Shown here one piece after another: positions 7,515 through 16,445 of a stretch of 64,000 nucleotides of DNA; position 1 is the stretch's first letter, and each line of letters opens with the position of its first letter. Below the pieces are notes generated by a model, which ran no database searches, had not been told where the DNA came from, and worked only from the letters and a program-made list of their open reading frames with translations. This stretch comes from Enterobacter sp. RHBSTW-00175. GTDB taxonomy: Bacteria > Pseudomonadota > Gammaproteobacteria > Enterobacterales > Enterobacteriaceae. A program made the translations under genes and the position numbers. The stretch covers positions 2,790,001-2,854,000 of the forward strand of contig NZ_CP055930.1 of assembly GCF_013927005.1 (NCBI RefSeq), given 5' to 3'.

Positions 7515-9496
7515 CGTTTCTGTCCGTCCATGTTGTAAATCGTTCTGCTCCAGTTCTCGTCCGGCCGGTTAACAAAACCGACGATTTCTGATGCTGACGT
7601 GCCACCCTGCAATTCACCGGACGGTTTTAGCTCAACGGCGTTCCAGTGGGCTGAGCAGTGGATGTATCGCCCGGCAATCCAGTTCACCTCTTCCGGCGTA
7701 AAACCGTTTACGTTTCTGTGCTGACGCGCCGCTCTGCCCATTTCCCGGGCGCGGTCGGATAACGGCTTTAGCTCTTCAGGCAGGGCGTGTCTTTGAGTTT
7801 TATCAACGTCAGCCAGCAATGCCCCGGCTTCAGCAGCCGCATCGGCCATGACCCGCAGCGCCACCTTCGACCAGTCAAAAAAGACCGTCCGATGGCGCAG
7901 CGTCAGGGCGGCAAAGGTGCGTTTCTGTGGCTGGCTGTACCGGTCAGGCGGGGCGAAATCGTCCTCCCAGACGTCCGGGGTGATAGCACTGGTACGAATG
8001 ATGGGCCTGATGGCCGGTGAGTCCTCCAGCACGTGCAGCTGTGCCATTGTTTGCTGGTAAACATGAGACTGTGCGCCGGGTTGATTGTGAGGCAGGGTTT
8101 CCACCAGCGGACGGGTGAGAAAGAGATCTTCCCGCAGTTGAGGCAGATAACCGCCGCCGATATCGGAATGGGCGCCGGGGAGAGTCAGCTCCGGCCAGGC
8201 GGGGGCCACGCTGTTAAGGGCGAAGTTATAGCGACATTCGTGCTGGGCGGTGATGTGAAACACCTTCTGCGCCACGCCGGGACGCAGGCGGATGTCGACG
8301 TTGCCGGTATCGGCGCTGTGCGGATTGAGGCCATTTGCTACCGTGCCGACGGCCGCTACGGTGTCCATAATGCCGAGGAAGCGGGTTTTGGCTGCTGGCG
8401 CACCGCGATAATTATATTCCTTCATCCCGGTTGAGATTGCGTCGATGATAGAGCGATCCTCTGACTGCACGCGATCGGCAAAGTGACGCGCCGCTGCCGC
8501 GCCGCGACTGAAGCCGAAGATATCAAACAGCAGCGTATCGACGACAAACTTCCCTTTCAGTAAACCAAGTGCGGCATCTATAGCCGCAGCAAGTTGCGCC
8601 ACCGCGTCGTCAGTTTTAGCAATGATACCGGTCTCTGCCGTGCCCAGCCCAAGCCCTACTGGATTATCGGGTTCCCCAGCCCGAGTCCCTATACCTTCGA
8701 CATAGACATTATTTTGAATGTAGCTACTCTCTGGGGGGAAGGTTATTTCATACAACTCATGCAACCAGTGAATATTCGTGTAATACCCCAGATAGCTGCC
8801 CGCTCCGATCCCACGAATCCCCATCTTCTCTGATACATTTCTGGCGAGAATGGTTTCTGCATCCAGACTATTAATATCAAAGTGCTGTGCCGTCAGGGTT
8901 TCGAGCATGTTCCGGGTGTTCACCGCGTTATTGCCAGTGCCGTCGAAGAATATTCCCAGCACCAGCGTCACTTTGCGCTCTGGCAGCTCTTCGTGGAGTA
9001 GGGTCTTCTGCACCACCAGAAAAAGACGGCTGTAATTTTCCGGTGTCAGCAGGTAATCAAACTCCGTGCCGGCGATAAGATGGCGGCTTAGAATATAATC
9101 GTAATCCACCGATATATATTCATAGTCCATATTGTTCATCTTCGAATGTAGCTGTATGGAACGTATTGTCGCGCCGCGAAGTTCAATAAGATAATATTTC
9201 TCCATATGACCGTATCGATTGATACGATAAATAGTAAATGTCATTTTAAGACGCTCATTATTATTAATGGCATTGCTGAGTAATGGAGAGCTTTTATCCA
9301 GGAGCTTGTAAAACTGCAGACCGCGATGATGAAGGCGGCCTCCGACACCGCCCGCCTCCTGCGCCAGGCTGAAGACGAAGATTTCATCTTCATGGCCCGG
9401 TTGATAGCGGTTACCGACAGAGGCCTGCGAACTACAACCTGAGGAAATTTGCCCCTGAATATCACCCTCAAGCGTTAGATAAATTAGATGGCTCAT
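7511..9496 (-). CDS. Hcp-fused Tle1-type (DUF2235) T6SS lipase effector
   Basis: This is a 661-residue two-part protein. Residues 1 to about 155 read as an enterobacterial Hcp tube subunit: MSHLIYLTLEGDIQGQISSG, then GNRYQPGHEDEIFVFSL and LDKSSPLLSNAINNNE. Residues from about 175 read as DUF2235: the entry motif GIFFDGTGNN at 181-190, the lipase elbow GFSRG at 328-332 (Ser330), an Asp in GIMDTVA at about 378, and the catalytic His in GAHSDIGGGY at 441-450. This is the Tle1 phospholipase set of residues. Such Hcp-extended-toxin proteins are loaded into the T6SS tube and act on target-cell membranes. No T6SS structural genes are in the window, so this is an orphan cargo locus. Two immunity-like lipoprotein genes follow. 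Confidence 0.87.
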   Translation of the reverse strand: MSHLIYLTLEGDIQGQISSGCSSQASVGNRYQPGHEDEIFVFSLAQEAGGVGGRLHHRGLQFYKLLDKSSPLLSNAINNNERLKMTFTIYRINRYGHMEKYYLIELRGATIRSIQLHSKMNNMDYEYISVDYDYILSRHLIAGTEFDYLLTPENYSRLFLVVQKTLLHEELPERKVTLVLGIFFDGTGNNAVNTRNMLETLTAQHFDINSLDAETILARNVSEKMGIRGIGAGSYLGYYTNIHWLHELYEITFPPESSYIQNNVYVEGIGTRAGEPDNPVGLGLGTAETGIIAKTDDAVAQLAAAIDAALGLLKGKFVVDTLLFDIFGFSRGAAAARHFADRVQSEDRSIIDAISTGMKEYNYRGAPAAKTRFLGIMDTVAAVGTVANGLNPHSADTGNVDIRLRPGVAQKVFHITAQHECRYNFALNSVAPAWPELTLPGAHSDIGGGYLPQLREDLFLTRPLVETLPHNQPGAQSHVYQQTMAQLHVLEDSPAIRPIIRTSAITPDVWEDDFAPPDRYSQPQKRTFAALTLRHRTVFFDWSKVALRVMADAAAEAGALLADVDKTQRHALPEELKPLSDRAREMGRAARQHRNVNGFTPEEVNWIAGRYIHCSAHWNAVELKPSGELQGGTSASEIVGFVNRPDENWSRTIYNMDGQKR

Positions 9497-9767
9497 TTTT
9501 TGTTTCGGTTTTTTATTTTGGAGAATAAGCGTAACGATAAAAAAAGAGAATAAAACTGTTGCTTGTCAAAATATGAGGTTTTTACGCATTATTATTTTAA
9601 CGTTACGCGAACCCTTAATTTTGAAAATAGTATTATTCAGATAGTCACCGTTTTTATAAATTTATCCAGACTTCTCGCTTTCGCAATTCTTGCTCTTTCG
9701 CTTGCTGTTTCTTGATACTTACCCTGATAACTATTATCTTGCTCCGGTGAGATGAGAGGACTCCCCT

Positions 9768-10235
9768 ATGAGTGAAGACGATCTGTTTAGCCGCCGGCCC
9801 ATGGGCATGAGAATGGCAATGATCGTGCGTCAGTGGCGCGCAGTGATTGACGATGCCATCCTCGATACCGGGTTAACCCAGTCGAGCTGGACGGTGATGA
9901 TGCAGCTTCAGCAACTGGGGGATAATGTCTCTGTCAGCGAGCTGGCGGAAGTGCAGGGCATTGAACTGCCGCCGCTGATGCGCACGCTCACACAGCTGGA
10001 AAAGCGGGGCTATCTGCTGCGCACCACATCGCCTTATGACAAACGCATCCGGCTGTTGACGCTGACACCTGAGGGCAAGGCTATCCTGAAAACACTCACT
10101 CAGGTGATAGAAACCTTTCAGGCCCGCGTCTCACAAAACATCGCACCTGAACATATCGAGATTTTCAGCACTACTTTGAATCAAATCGCCTGCAATTTGC
10201 GGACAATCCGCGAAGAAGATAACAAGACTGAATAA
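9768..10235 (+). CDS. MarR-family regulator
   Basis: This is a 155-residue MarR-type winged-helix protein. The recognition region is VSVSELAEVQGIELPPLMRT, followed by LEKRGYLLRTTSPYDKRIR with the wing and the DKR signature. It is the first gene of a tight operon with an HlyD-type protein (2-base gap) and a DUF2955 membrane protein. MarR proteins in this layout usually repress an efflux operon and are released by aromatic or phenolic compounds. The inducer cannot be read. A 271-base A+T-rich leader precedes it and probably holds divergent promoters for this operon and for the Hcp-lipase gene. Confidence 0.88.
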   Translation: MSEDDLFSRRPMGMRMAMIVRQWRAVIDDAILDTGLTQSSWTVMMQLQQLGDNVSVSELAEVQGIELPPLMRTLTQLEKRGYLLRTTSPYDKRIRLLTLTPEGKAILKTLTQVIETFQARVSQNIAPEHIEIFSTTLNQIACNLRTIREEDNKTE

Positions 10236-10237
10236 CC

Positions 10238-11302
10238 ATGACTCCTGAACAGAAATTTGCCCGCTGGGTAAGGGTGAGTATTGCCTCTTTCCTGCTGATG
10301 TTTGTCTATTTTATCGTCGCGGATATCTGGATCCCGCTGACGCCAGACTCCACCGTAATGCGCGTGGTCACGCCCGTGTCGGCGCGTGTTTCCGGCTATG
10401 TGGCGGCGGTACATGTGCATAACAACAGTCAGGTGAAGAAAGGCGATCTGCTGTTTGAACTTGATGACACGCCGTTTCGTAACAAGGTTGAAGCGGCGCA
10501 AATCGCCCTGGAGCAGGCGCGTCTGTCTAACGACCAGCTGGATGCCCAAATCAGCGCCGCGCAGGCCAGCCTGAAAACGGCAGATCTGACCGCCCGCAAC
10601 GATAAAGTGACGTTTGAGCGCTATCAGAAACTCAGCACCTTACAAAACGTCTCCCGGTCCGATCTGGATAAAGTGCGGACTACCTGGCAGAGCAGCGAGC
10701 AGTCCGTCAGCTCGTTGAATGCCAATATCCGCAACCTGCGTATTCAGCGCGGTGAGCGGGATGAGCACCGCAACGTTACGTTGCAAAAATACCGTAATGC
10801 GCTGGATGAAGCCGAGCTGAACCTTGGCTGGACGAAGGTATACGCCGAAGCGGACGGCACGGTAAGTAACCTCCAGCTCAGCCCGGGGTTTTATGCCTCG
10901 TCGGGCTCTGCCGCACTGGCGCTGGTGAACAACCAAACCGATATCGTGGCGGATTTCCGGGAAAAAAGCCTGCGTCATACCCATCAGGGAACGGACGCTG
11001 CCGTGGTGTTCGATGCCTTCCCGGGGCAGGTGTTCCGCGCCCACGTAGTCAGCAGCGATGCGGGGATCTTAGCGGGGCAGGAAGCGGTAAACGGCGAACT
11101 CTCTGAACCAGAAACCTCTAACCGCTGGGTACGTGATGCCCAGAGGATGCGTATTCACGTGGCGCTGGATGAGACGCTGCCGAAGCATCTGCCCACCGGC
11201 GCGCGTGCCACCGTACAGCTCTATAATAGCGAAGGCCCGTTTGCGCGCTTCTTCTCCGGGATGCAGATCCACCTTGTGAGCCTGCTTCACTATGTCTATT
11301 AA
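10238..11302 (+). CDS. HlyD/EmrA-type membrane fusion protein
   Basis: This is a 354-residue periplasmic adaptor. One N-terminal membrane anchor (about residues 12-32) is followed by a biotinyl-lipoyl half (VSGYVAAVHVHNNSQVKKGD), a helical hairpin of about 90 residues, the second lipoyl half (VYAEADGTVSNLQLSPG) and a beta-barrel region. Such proteins link an inner-membrane pump to an outer-membrane channel. The next gene overlaps the 3' end by 11 bases and encodes the likely inner-membrane partner. The substrate is unknown; the MarR neighbour points to small aromatic or lipophilic compounds. Confidence 0.88.
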   Translation: MTPEQKFARWVRVSIASFLLMFVYFIVADIWIPLTPDSTVMRVVTPVSARVSGYVAAVHVHNNSQVKKGDLLFELDDTPFRNKVEAAQIALEQARLSNDQLDAQISAAQASLKTADLTARNDKVTFERYQKLSTLQNVSRSDLDKVRTTWQSSEQSVSSLNANIRNLRIQRGERDEHRNVTLQKYRNALDEAELNLGWTKVYAEADGTVSNLQLSPGFYASSGSAALALVNNQTDIVADFREKSLRHTHQGTDAAVVFDAFPGQVFRAHVVSSDAGILAGQEAVNGELSEPETSNRWVRDAQRMRIHVALDETLPKHLPTGARATVQLYNSEGPFARFFSGMQIHLVSLLHYVY

Positions 11303-12359
11303 TACTCTGGCGAGGGTCTTTACCCCGCACGGCAACATCGTCTACACGGCAAACGACTTTCGCCAGACACTGCGCATCGTCTTTGCCGGGATGGTTGCGC
11401 TCAGCATCTCAAGTTTTTACAACACCAGCTACGGCGTGTTTTTTGTGGTTTATCCCATCATGCTGTTGTCGCTGGTGCCGGTGTTTAACCGCCACGTCGC
11501 GAAGCAGTTTATCTTCAGTGCGTCGCTAAACTGCATCGAAATGGTGATTATCATCGGCTATTTGTCGCAATGGCCGCTGATCATGACTCTGGTGGTATTT
11601 GCCCTGTACGTGATGCGTTTTCGCTTTATGAGTAAAGGGCCGCTGTTCCTGTTCGGCTCGATGGGCGTGGTGTGCCAGAGCGTAATGCTCAATTTTATGA
11701 GCTACCCGACAACCAACTGGCATACGTTGATCTTTTCCAACATCGAAGCCAGCGTGATGGCAGTGTGTCTGAGTGCGCTGATGAACTATCTGCTGCCGGA
11801 CGTTGAACCCCGCAAGCCGCCACCGCTGATTGAGAAAGACGATGCCCGCGTGCGTCACGAATCGCTGCTCTCCGGCACCGTGGCTACGCTTATCTTCGTG
11901 GTGTTTCAGATTAGCGACCTGAGTGACTCCCTGTCGGCGCTGATGGCCGGGATTTTGATCCTGTTCCCGATGCACTATCGCGGCTCGGTTATGAGCTCTA
12001 TCTGGCGTGTGGCAGGCGTGGTGCTGGGTTGTCTCTATATTCTGGTGGTGCAGCTCATCCTTTACGATCACAGCAGCCACATGTTGCTGATGATGCCGCT
12101 TATCGGCCTCGGGCTGGCGTTTGGCGCGCGTTTGCATGTGATGGAGAAAGTGGGGGCCGGGGTGGGCTTTGCCAGTATCACCACCATCGGCATTATGTTC
12201 GGGCAGAACATGCACCCGGACAGCGACCTGGTGTTTAGCGACCTGTATCGCATCACCTCCGTGACCTTTTCGCTGGTCGCCACGCTGACGCTGGTTTTTC
12301 TGGTGCATTTGATACTTAACTGTTTTGCACCAACGCGATACGTGATCCGCAATACCTGA
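11292..12359 (+). CDS. DUF2955 inner-membrane transporter component
   Basis: This is a 355-residue integral membrane protein with about ten hydrophobic segments in two blocks, split by a short polar region near residues 170-190 (EPRKPPPLIEKDDARVRHES). This resembles DUF2955 proteins, which are distant relatives of the aromatic acid exporter / fusaric acid resistance family. The start overlaps the HlyD stop, indicating coupled translation and a shared complex. It is probably the pump subunit of a tripartite exporter. No outer-membrane channel gene is adjacent, so a general one such as TolC would be used; that is an inference. Confidence 0.8.
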   Translation: MSINTLARVFTPHGNIVYTANDFRQTLRIVFAGMVALSISSFYNTSYGVFFVVYPIMLLSLVPVFNRHVAKQFIFSASLNCIEMVIIIGYLSQWPLIMTLVVFALYVMRFRFMSKGPLFLFGSMGVVCQSVMLNFMSYPTTNWHTLIFSNIEASVMAVCLSALMNYLLPDVEPRKPPPLIEKDDARVRHESLLSGTVATLIFVVFQISDLSDSLSALMAGILILFPMHYRGSVMSSIWRVAGVVLGCLYILVVQLILYDHSSHMLLMMPLIGLGLAFGARLHVMEKVGAGVGFASITTIGIMFGQNMHPDSDLVFSDLYRITSVTFSLVATLTLVFLVHLILNCFAPTRYVIRNT

Positions 12360-12428
12360 CACACATATTTATTTCGTTCTGTGCTATCACTGTCGGCCGG
12401 ATAATCTGGCGACAAAAGGAACGGATGA

Positions 12429-14102
12429 ATGTTGCAGACGCGAGCGCTTGAGCTAAATAATCAGGCTTACTGGAACTGGGAAAAGGCCTGCGAGCTGGTC
12501 GACTACGCCGTCGCACATGAGTTCAATACCGTGATTGTCGGGCAGGTCGACCTGTTCGACAAACTGGTTTCCCCCAAAGGTTACACCCCGCACCATTACA
12601 ACGATCGTCTCTCAAGCCAGCAGCGCGCCCGCTGCGTGTATCTCAACCGCCTTGGGCTGTTGTGCCAGCAGAAAGGTCTGCGATTTTACCTTCAGGCGAA
12701 GGAGTTTAACTTCCCGACCGATCTGCTGCTGGCACACCCGCATCTGTTCGGGGCGGGCCAGGGCGTGCGCTTTGATGTCGATTTCTGGTGCGCTTATCTT
12801 TCTGAAAAAGTCTCCCTGATTTGCCAGCGCATTCCCTCGCTGAACGGCCTGCTGGTGGCAATCTCCAATACCGACGGGCTGTTGCCGATTTCACGCCCAA
12901 ACTGGGAACTGTCGGCGCAGGATGATGAAAACCGCGCGAAACGCGACGATGAGCGCAGCTGTTCGCTCTACAGCCGCTGTTTCAATGCGCTATCCCGGGC
13001 GATGCAAAACGAGAATAAACATCTGGTGCTGCGCGTGTTCCCGGCCGGGAATCACGATCTCGGTAACGTGCTGGAGGCCATCCGTCCGCTGCCGGAAAGC
13101 GTGAGCGTGTCCATCAAGCTGACCCCGGAACGGTTCTGGCCGTCATTCCCCAATAACCCGGCGCTGCTGGCAGTGCGCGAACGCGAAGTCTGGGCGGAAA
13201 TCGATCTGGTAGGCGAAGAGGTGGGCTGGGGCATCTTCCCGTTCCCGCGTATTGACGAACTCCAGGGGCGGTTGCTTTGGTGTCGCAGTAACCCGGCTAT
13301 CCGCGGCGCGGTATGCAAAACCAGCTGGGAAGGGGTCGATAACCACTGGATTATCGGCACCCTCAGCGAGTGCAACCTGGTGGCCTGTAGTCAGATGCTG
13401 ATGAGTGACGGCGCACACCAGACCCAGGCGCAGCTGCTGACGCACTGGCTGGACGAATGCTACGGATGGCGGCCAGACGAGCAGACTCTCGGTACTTTCC
13501 AGTCCTTACTTGAGCAGGCCGGTCAGGTGCTTTATCAGGCCATCTATGTGCGTGACCACGTTTTTCATCGCCACAGTCAGGTGCCTGAAAGCTACGGCCA
13601 GGCGGTGTGGAGCCTGTTTGGGCAGCTAAACCGCAACCACTGGCTGCCCGGCTCTGAGCGCGATGTCTTCTTTAGCGCCAGCGATGTTGAGGCTTCTGCG
13701 GCCTCCCTTTCACGTATCGCGAAAGAGAAAGACGATGCGGGGGCGGCGTCTGCCGCTCTGCGTGAGGAGGCGCTGCGTTTTGCTGAAACCGCCGCGTTCC
13801 CGTGGTCGCTTAAACAGCGCTGGCTGGAAGAGTGGCAAGGACTGGCGCTTTACTGCCACCTGTTTTTACACGCCCAGAAGGCTTTCTTCACCCTGCGCTT
13901 TGCCCGTGAGGTGGAGAACAGCTGGAGCATGAGAGAGATTTGCCAAATCAATATTCAGGAACTGTATCGCTGTGCCTCCGAAATGGAAGACTACTGTGCG
14001 AAACACGCGGAGGCTTCCCCGGGGTTGCATGTGCTTTTCGATGCCTCCCGGGTGCGCGCCCTGGCCGACAGCCTTGGCGATGAGCTTAAAGAGCTGAAGT
14101 AG
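12429..14102 (+). CDS. Unidentified glycosidase-like protein, 557 residues
   Basis: This is a 557-residue cytosolic protein with no signal peptide; AAAAGGA precedes the start. The N-terminal 330 residues look like a TIM barrel, with strand-like stretches such as FNTVIVGQ, LRFYLQAKEF, LNGLLVAISNTDG and HLVLRVFP. These recall alpha-glucuronidase-like (GH67/GH115) barrels. The C-terminal 230 residues are helical. I do not recognise a firm family. It is followed, after a 237-base gap, by an uncharacterised gene and a GH105 hydrolase, so a role in degrading a uronic-acid-containing oligosaccharide is plausible. No transporter or regulator for this locus is adjacent. Confidence 0.6.
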   Translation: MLQTRALELNNQAYWNWEKACELVDYAVAHEFNTVIVGQVDLFDKLVSPKGYTPHHYNDRLSSQQRARCVYLNRLGLLCQQKGLRFYLQAKEFNFPTDLLLAHPHLFGAGQGVRFDVDFWCAYLSEKVSLICQRIPSLNGLLVAISNTDGLLPISRPNWELSAQDDENRAKRDDERSCSLYSRCFNALSRAMQNENKHLVLRVFPAGNHDLGNVLEAIRPLPESVSVSIKLTPERFWPSFPNNPALLAVREREVWAEIDLVGEEVGWGIFPFPRIDELQGRLLWCRSNPAIRGAVCKTSWEGVDNHWIIGTLSECNLVACSQMLMSDGAHQTQAQLLTHWLDECYGWRPDEQTLGTFQSLLEQAGQVLYQAIYVRDHVFHRHSQVPESYGQAVWSLFGQLNRNHWLPGSERDVFFSASDVEASAASLSRIAKEKDDAGAASAALREEALRFAETAAFPWSLKQRWLEEWQGLALYCHLFLHAQKAFFTLRFAREVENSWSMREICQINIQELYRCASEMEDYCAKHAEASPGLHVLFDASRVRALADSLGDELKELK

Positions 14103-14110
14103 TTTGACGC

Positions 14111-14151
14111 GCGTCACATAAAAATCCCGACCGGATATTTTTGTGTGACGC
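14111..14151. terminator. Long inverted repeat after the 557-residue gene
   Basis: GCGTCACATAAAAAT at 14111-14125 pairs with ATTTTTGTGTGACGC at 14137-14151, giving a 15-base-pair stem with one G-T pair and an 11-base loop. It lies 8 bases after a stop codon. The stem is A+T-rich at the loop end and has no U tract after it, so it may be a weak terminator, an mRNA-stabilising hairpin or a protein-binding dyad. Confidence 0.5.
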
Positions 14152-14185
14152 TTATCGCATCACCCCTTTCCCTGCCCGCGAATAG

Positions 14186-14201
14186 CGTGACGCATATCAC
14201 G
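14186..14201. promoter_or_regulatory. Candidate CRP site before the 335-residue gene
   Basis: CGTGA-cgcata-TCACG matches the CRP consensus TGTGA-N6-TCACA at all but the outermost base of each arm. It is about 140 bases upstream of the next start codon. Catabolite control would suit a sugar-degradation locus. This is a sequence match only. Confidence 0.5.
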
Positions 14202-14339
14202 CGACATTCCTGACCTCTTCCCGCTTTGTGAGTGACCAGGCAGATCCCGACAATCTGCGCGAATGGCCTCTCGCGACACTTATCAAACTCGCTGATGATA
14301 CCTGCGTAATGTATTGATTCTGCGTGATATGAGGAAGCT

Positions 14340-15347
14340 ATGTTTCAGGGTGAAGGGCGGTTGGCTCAGGGTGATGCAATAACGCATTTTCGTGTCAGCA
14401 TCGCCAGAGAAGAGCGTTTTGCTGAGTTTTATACGGGAGAAGGGGCTGACGGGCGTTTGCATCATGCCAGCGGGCAGCCTGGAGAGTCGTTTTGTCGGCA
14501 GATTTTCTGCCAGACCCATGCCCGGCGCGGTGTGGATCCCTCACAGGCAATGCCTCTGAATCACATCGCTGAAAGCGGCGACAGCGGTATTGTCTCTTTC
14601 TCTGGTTTTCGCACCCTGCCTTTTCACGTGCAGTGCTGGCTGGGCGTCGATATTGTCGCGCCGCGTGATGGTGAATATGCCTTTCGGCTTGGCACCTGCG
14701 GCGGCGTGCGGGTGTGGCGTTCGGGCGAACAGCTTGCCTGTTTTACGCCGTTTACCCGCAATCAGATGCAGTACGTGCTCGTTCGGCTGGCGCTGCGTGA
14801 GGGCAAAAACAGCCTGCTTATCCATCTTGATGAGCTGTTTGAGCGTGACACCGATTTTTCGTTGCACATGGTCTATCTTGATGAGCCCGCGCTCGGTATC
14901 GTGCCGGTGACGGGAAACCCGCTGCCGGCAAACCCCGTACCGCCTGCGCCTGACGGCAATCGCCTGCTTGCACTGATAGCGCAACGCGAGTACGGCCCCG
15001 AAGCCGATGCGCTGCTGTATCGTCTGCTAAAACAGGTGAGCGCGCGGGAAGAGGGGTCGGTATTTTCCCTGCTCACGCTTTTACAGCTGTGGAAAAACGC
15101 ACGGCAGGAGGATTTCCCGGAGCCGCTGTGGCGAAGGGTGAAATCAACCATTCTGGGTTATCGCTACTGGCACGATGAACGCGGTTGCGATGCGATGGAT
15201 TTCTGGGGTGAAAACGCGCCTGTGTTTCACGCGGCCCAGATGCAGGCCGGGGCGCTTTTCCCTGACGAACGCTTTATTGCCTCTTCACGCTTTGGCCATC
15301 AACAGCAGCGGCTGGGTGGAATGCGCCTGAAAGGAGTCAACGCATGA
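14340..15347 (+). CDS. Uncharacterised protein beside the GH105 gene, possibly shortened
   Basis: This is a 335-residue protein with no signal peptide. The first 190 residues look like beta-sandwich modules (PFHVQCWLGVDIVAPRDGEY, LGTCGGVRVWRSGEQLACF). The rest is helical and includes YRYWHDERGCDAMDFWGENA and FHAAQMQAGALFPD. The latter resembles the start of an alpha/alpha-barrel domain of much longer carbohydrate-active proteins, and it then ends abruptly. The frame may therefore be a shortened version of a larger protein; this is an inference. The stop overlaps the GH105 start by 4 bases, so the two are co-translated. Function unknown. Confidence 0.6.
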   Translation: MFQGEGRLAQGDAITHFRVSIAREERFAEFYTGEGADGRLHHASGQPGESFCRQIFCQTHARRGVDPSQAMPLNHIAESGDSGIVSFSGFRTLPFHVQCWLGVDIVAPRDGEYAFRLGTCGGVRVWRSGEQLACFTPFTRNQMQYVLVRLALREGKNSLLIHLDELFERDTDFSLHMVYLDEPALGIVPVTGNPLPANPVPPAPDGNRLLALIAQREYGPEADALLYRLLKQVSAREEGSVFSLLTLLQLWKNARQEDFPEPLWRRVKSTILGYRYWHDERGCDAMDFWGENAPVFHAAQMQAGALFPDERFIASSRFGHQQQRLGGMRLKGVNA

Positions 15348-16432
15348 ATAAAGAACAGTTAATGAGCACCCTGGAGCGCGTGGTGCGTGGTTTTTGTCGC
15401 CTGAAAAATCTTGATGAAGTGGGCGTGAGTGACGGCTTTGCAATCCATTTTGAAGAGTGGGAGTGGGAAGTTGGCGTGGGGCTGTACGGTTTCTGGCGCT
15501 TTGCCGATTTCCAGAACGACGCAGCCCTGCAACAGTCGATCCTCGAATGGTATGAAACCCAAATCGGCAAGGGCCTGCCGGAGATGCAGATCAATACCAC
15601 GGCACCGATGATTGCCCTGGCGCTGGTGGCCGGGCATCATCAGCGCCAGGATCTGCTGGCAACGGTCAATGACTGGGCGGATGCCCTGCTGCGCGACCTG
15701 CCCAGAACCGAAGAGGGTGGTTTTCAGCATGTAGTGAAGGAACAATCCAACACCGGGCAGCTGTGGGACGACACGCTGTTTATGACCTGCCTGTTTCTCG
15801 GCGTGGCGGGCATTGTGCTCAAAAGACGTGACTTGATCGACGAAGCGGGATACCAGTTTTTGCTGCACACGCGATATCTCAGCGATCCGGTGACAGGGCT
15901 CTGGTATCACGGCTGGACGTTTGTGGATAAACACCACTTCGCGGGCGCATTCTGGGCACGTGGCAACGCGTGGATAACCGTTGCCATCCCGGAATTTATT
16001 GCCCTGATGGGCGAGCATCTTGATGCCAGCGTGCGCCGGTATTTGTCGCAGGTGGTGGCGCGGCAGGTACGCACGCTTTGCGCGTTGCAGGCTGATAACG
16101 GCATGTGGCACACGGTGCTGGACGATCCGCTTTCCCCGCAGGAGTCGTCCGCGACTGCGGGGATCGCCTACGGGATGCTGCGCGCGGTGCGCATGGGGAT
16201 CCTCGATGAGTCCGTTAGCGGTTCTGCCCTGCGGGCGTTTGAGGCGGTGATCGCGCGGATTGACGACGATGGGCTGGTGCTCGAAGCCTCACGCGGTACG
16301 ATGCTCGGCTGGGATATTCAGTACTACTGCGATATCGCGATGGCGCCGGTGCCTTACGCGCAGGCGCTCACGATGCTGCTGTTGCTGGAGATGGAGCAGG
16401 GCGGCTGGCTGGAAGAGAAAACCGGGGCGTAA
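15344..16432 (+). CDS. GH105 unsaturated glycuronyl hydrolase
   Basis: This is a 362-residue protein of the GH88/GH105 alpha/alpha-barrel family, related to YteR and YesR. Visible features are the N-terminal WEWEVGVGLYGFWRF, the LWDDTLFMTCLFL motif with an Asp pair typical of the catalytic region, WYHGWTF and FWARGNAWITVAIPE. These enzymes hydrate the 4,5-unsaturated uronic acid at the end of lyase products such as unsaturated rhamnogalacturonan disaccharide, releasing the neighbouring sugar in the cytosol. AAAGGAG lies just before the start. No lyase or importer is nearby, so the substrate must enter by a system encoded elsewhere. Confidence 0.85.
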   Translation: MNKEQLMSTLERVVRGFCRLKNLDEVGVSDGFAIHFEEWEWEVGVGLYGFWRFADFQNDAALQQSILEWYETQIGKGLPEMQINTTAPMIALALVAGHHQRQDLLATVNDWADALLRDLPRTEEGGFQHVVKEQSNTGQLWDDTLFMTCLFLGVAGIVLKRRDLIDEAGYQFLLHTRYLSDPVTGLWYHGWTFVDKHHFAGAFWARGNAWITVAIPEFIALMGEHLDASVRRYLSQVVARQVRTLCALQADNGMWHTVLDDPLSPQESSATAGIAYGMLRAVRMGILDESVSGSALRAFEAVIARIDDDGLVLEASRGTMLGWDIQYYCDIAMAPVPYAQALTMLLLLEMEQGGWLEEKTGA

Positions 16433-16445
16433 TGCCCCGCTTTTT
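16423..16445 (+). terminator. Rho-independent terminator of the GH105 operon
   Basis: CGGGGC, a 5-base loop containing the stop codon, and GCCCCG are followed by CTTTTT. It serves the plus-strand genes. The converging yjiN ends at 16444. Confidence 0.7.

Noticed and set aside
11526..12362. Open frame of 278 codons on the minus strand
   Set aside because: It is antisense to the DUF2955 membrane protein gene. The high His and Gln content is the mirror of membrane-segment codons.
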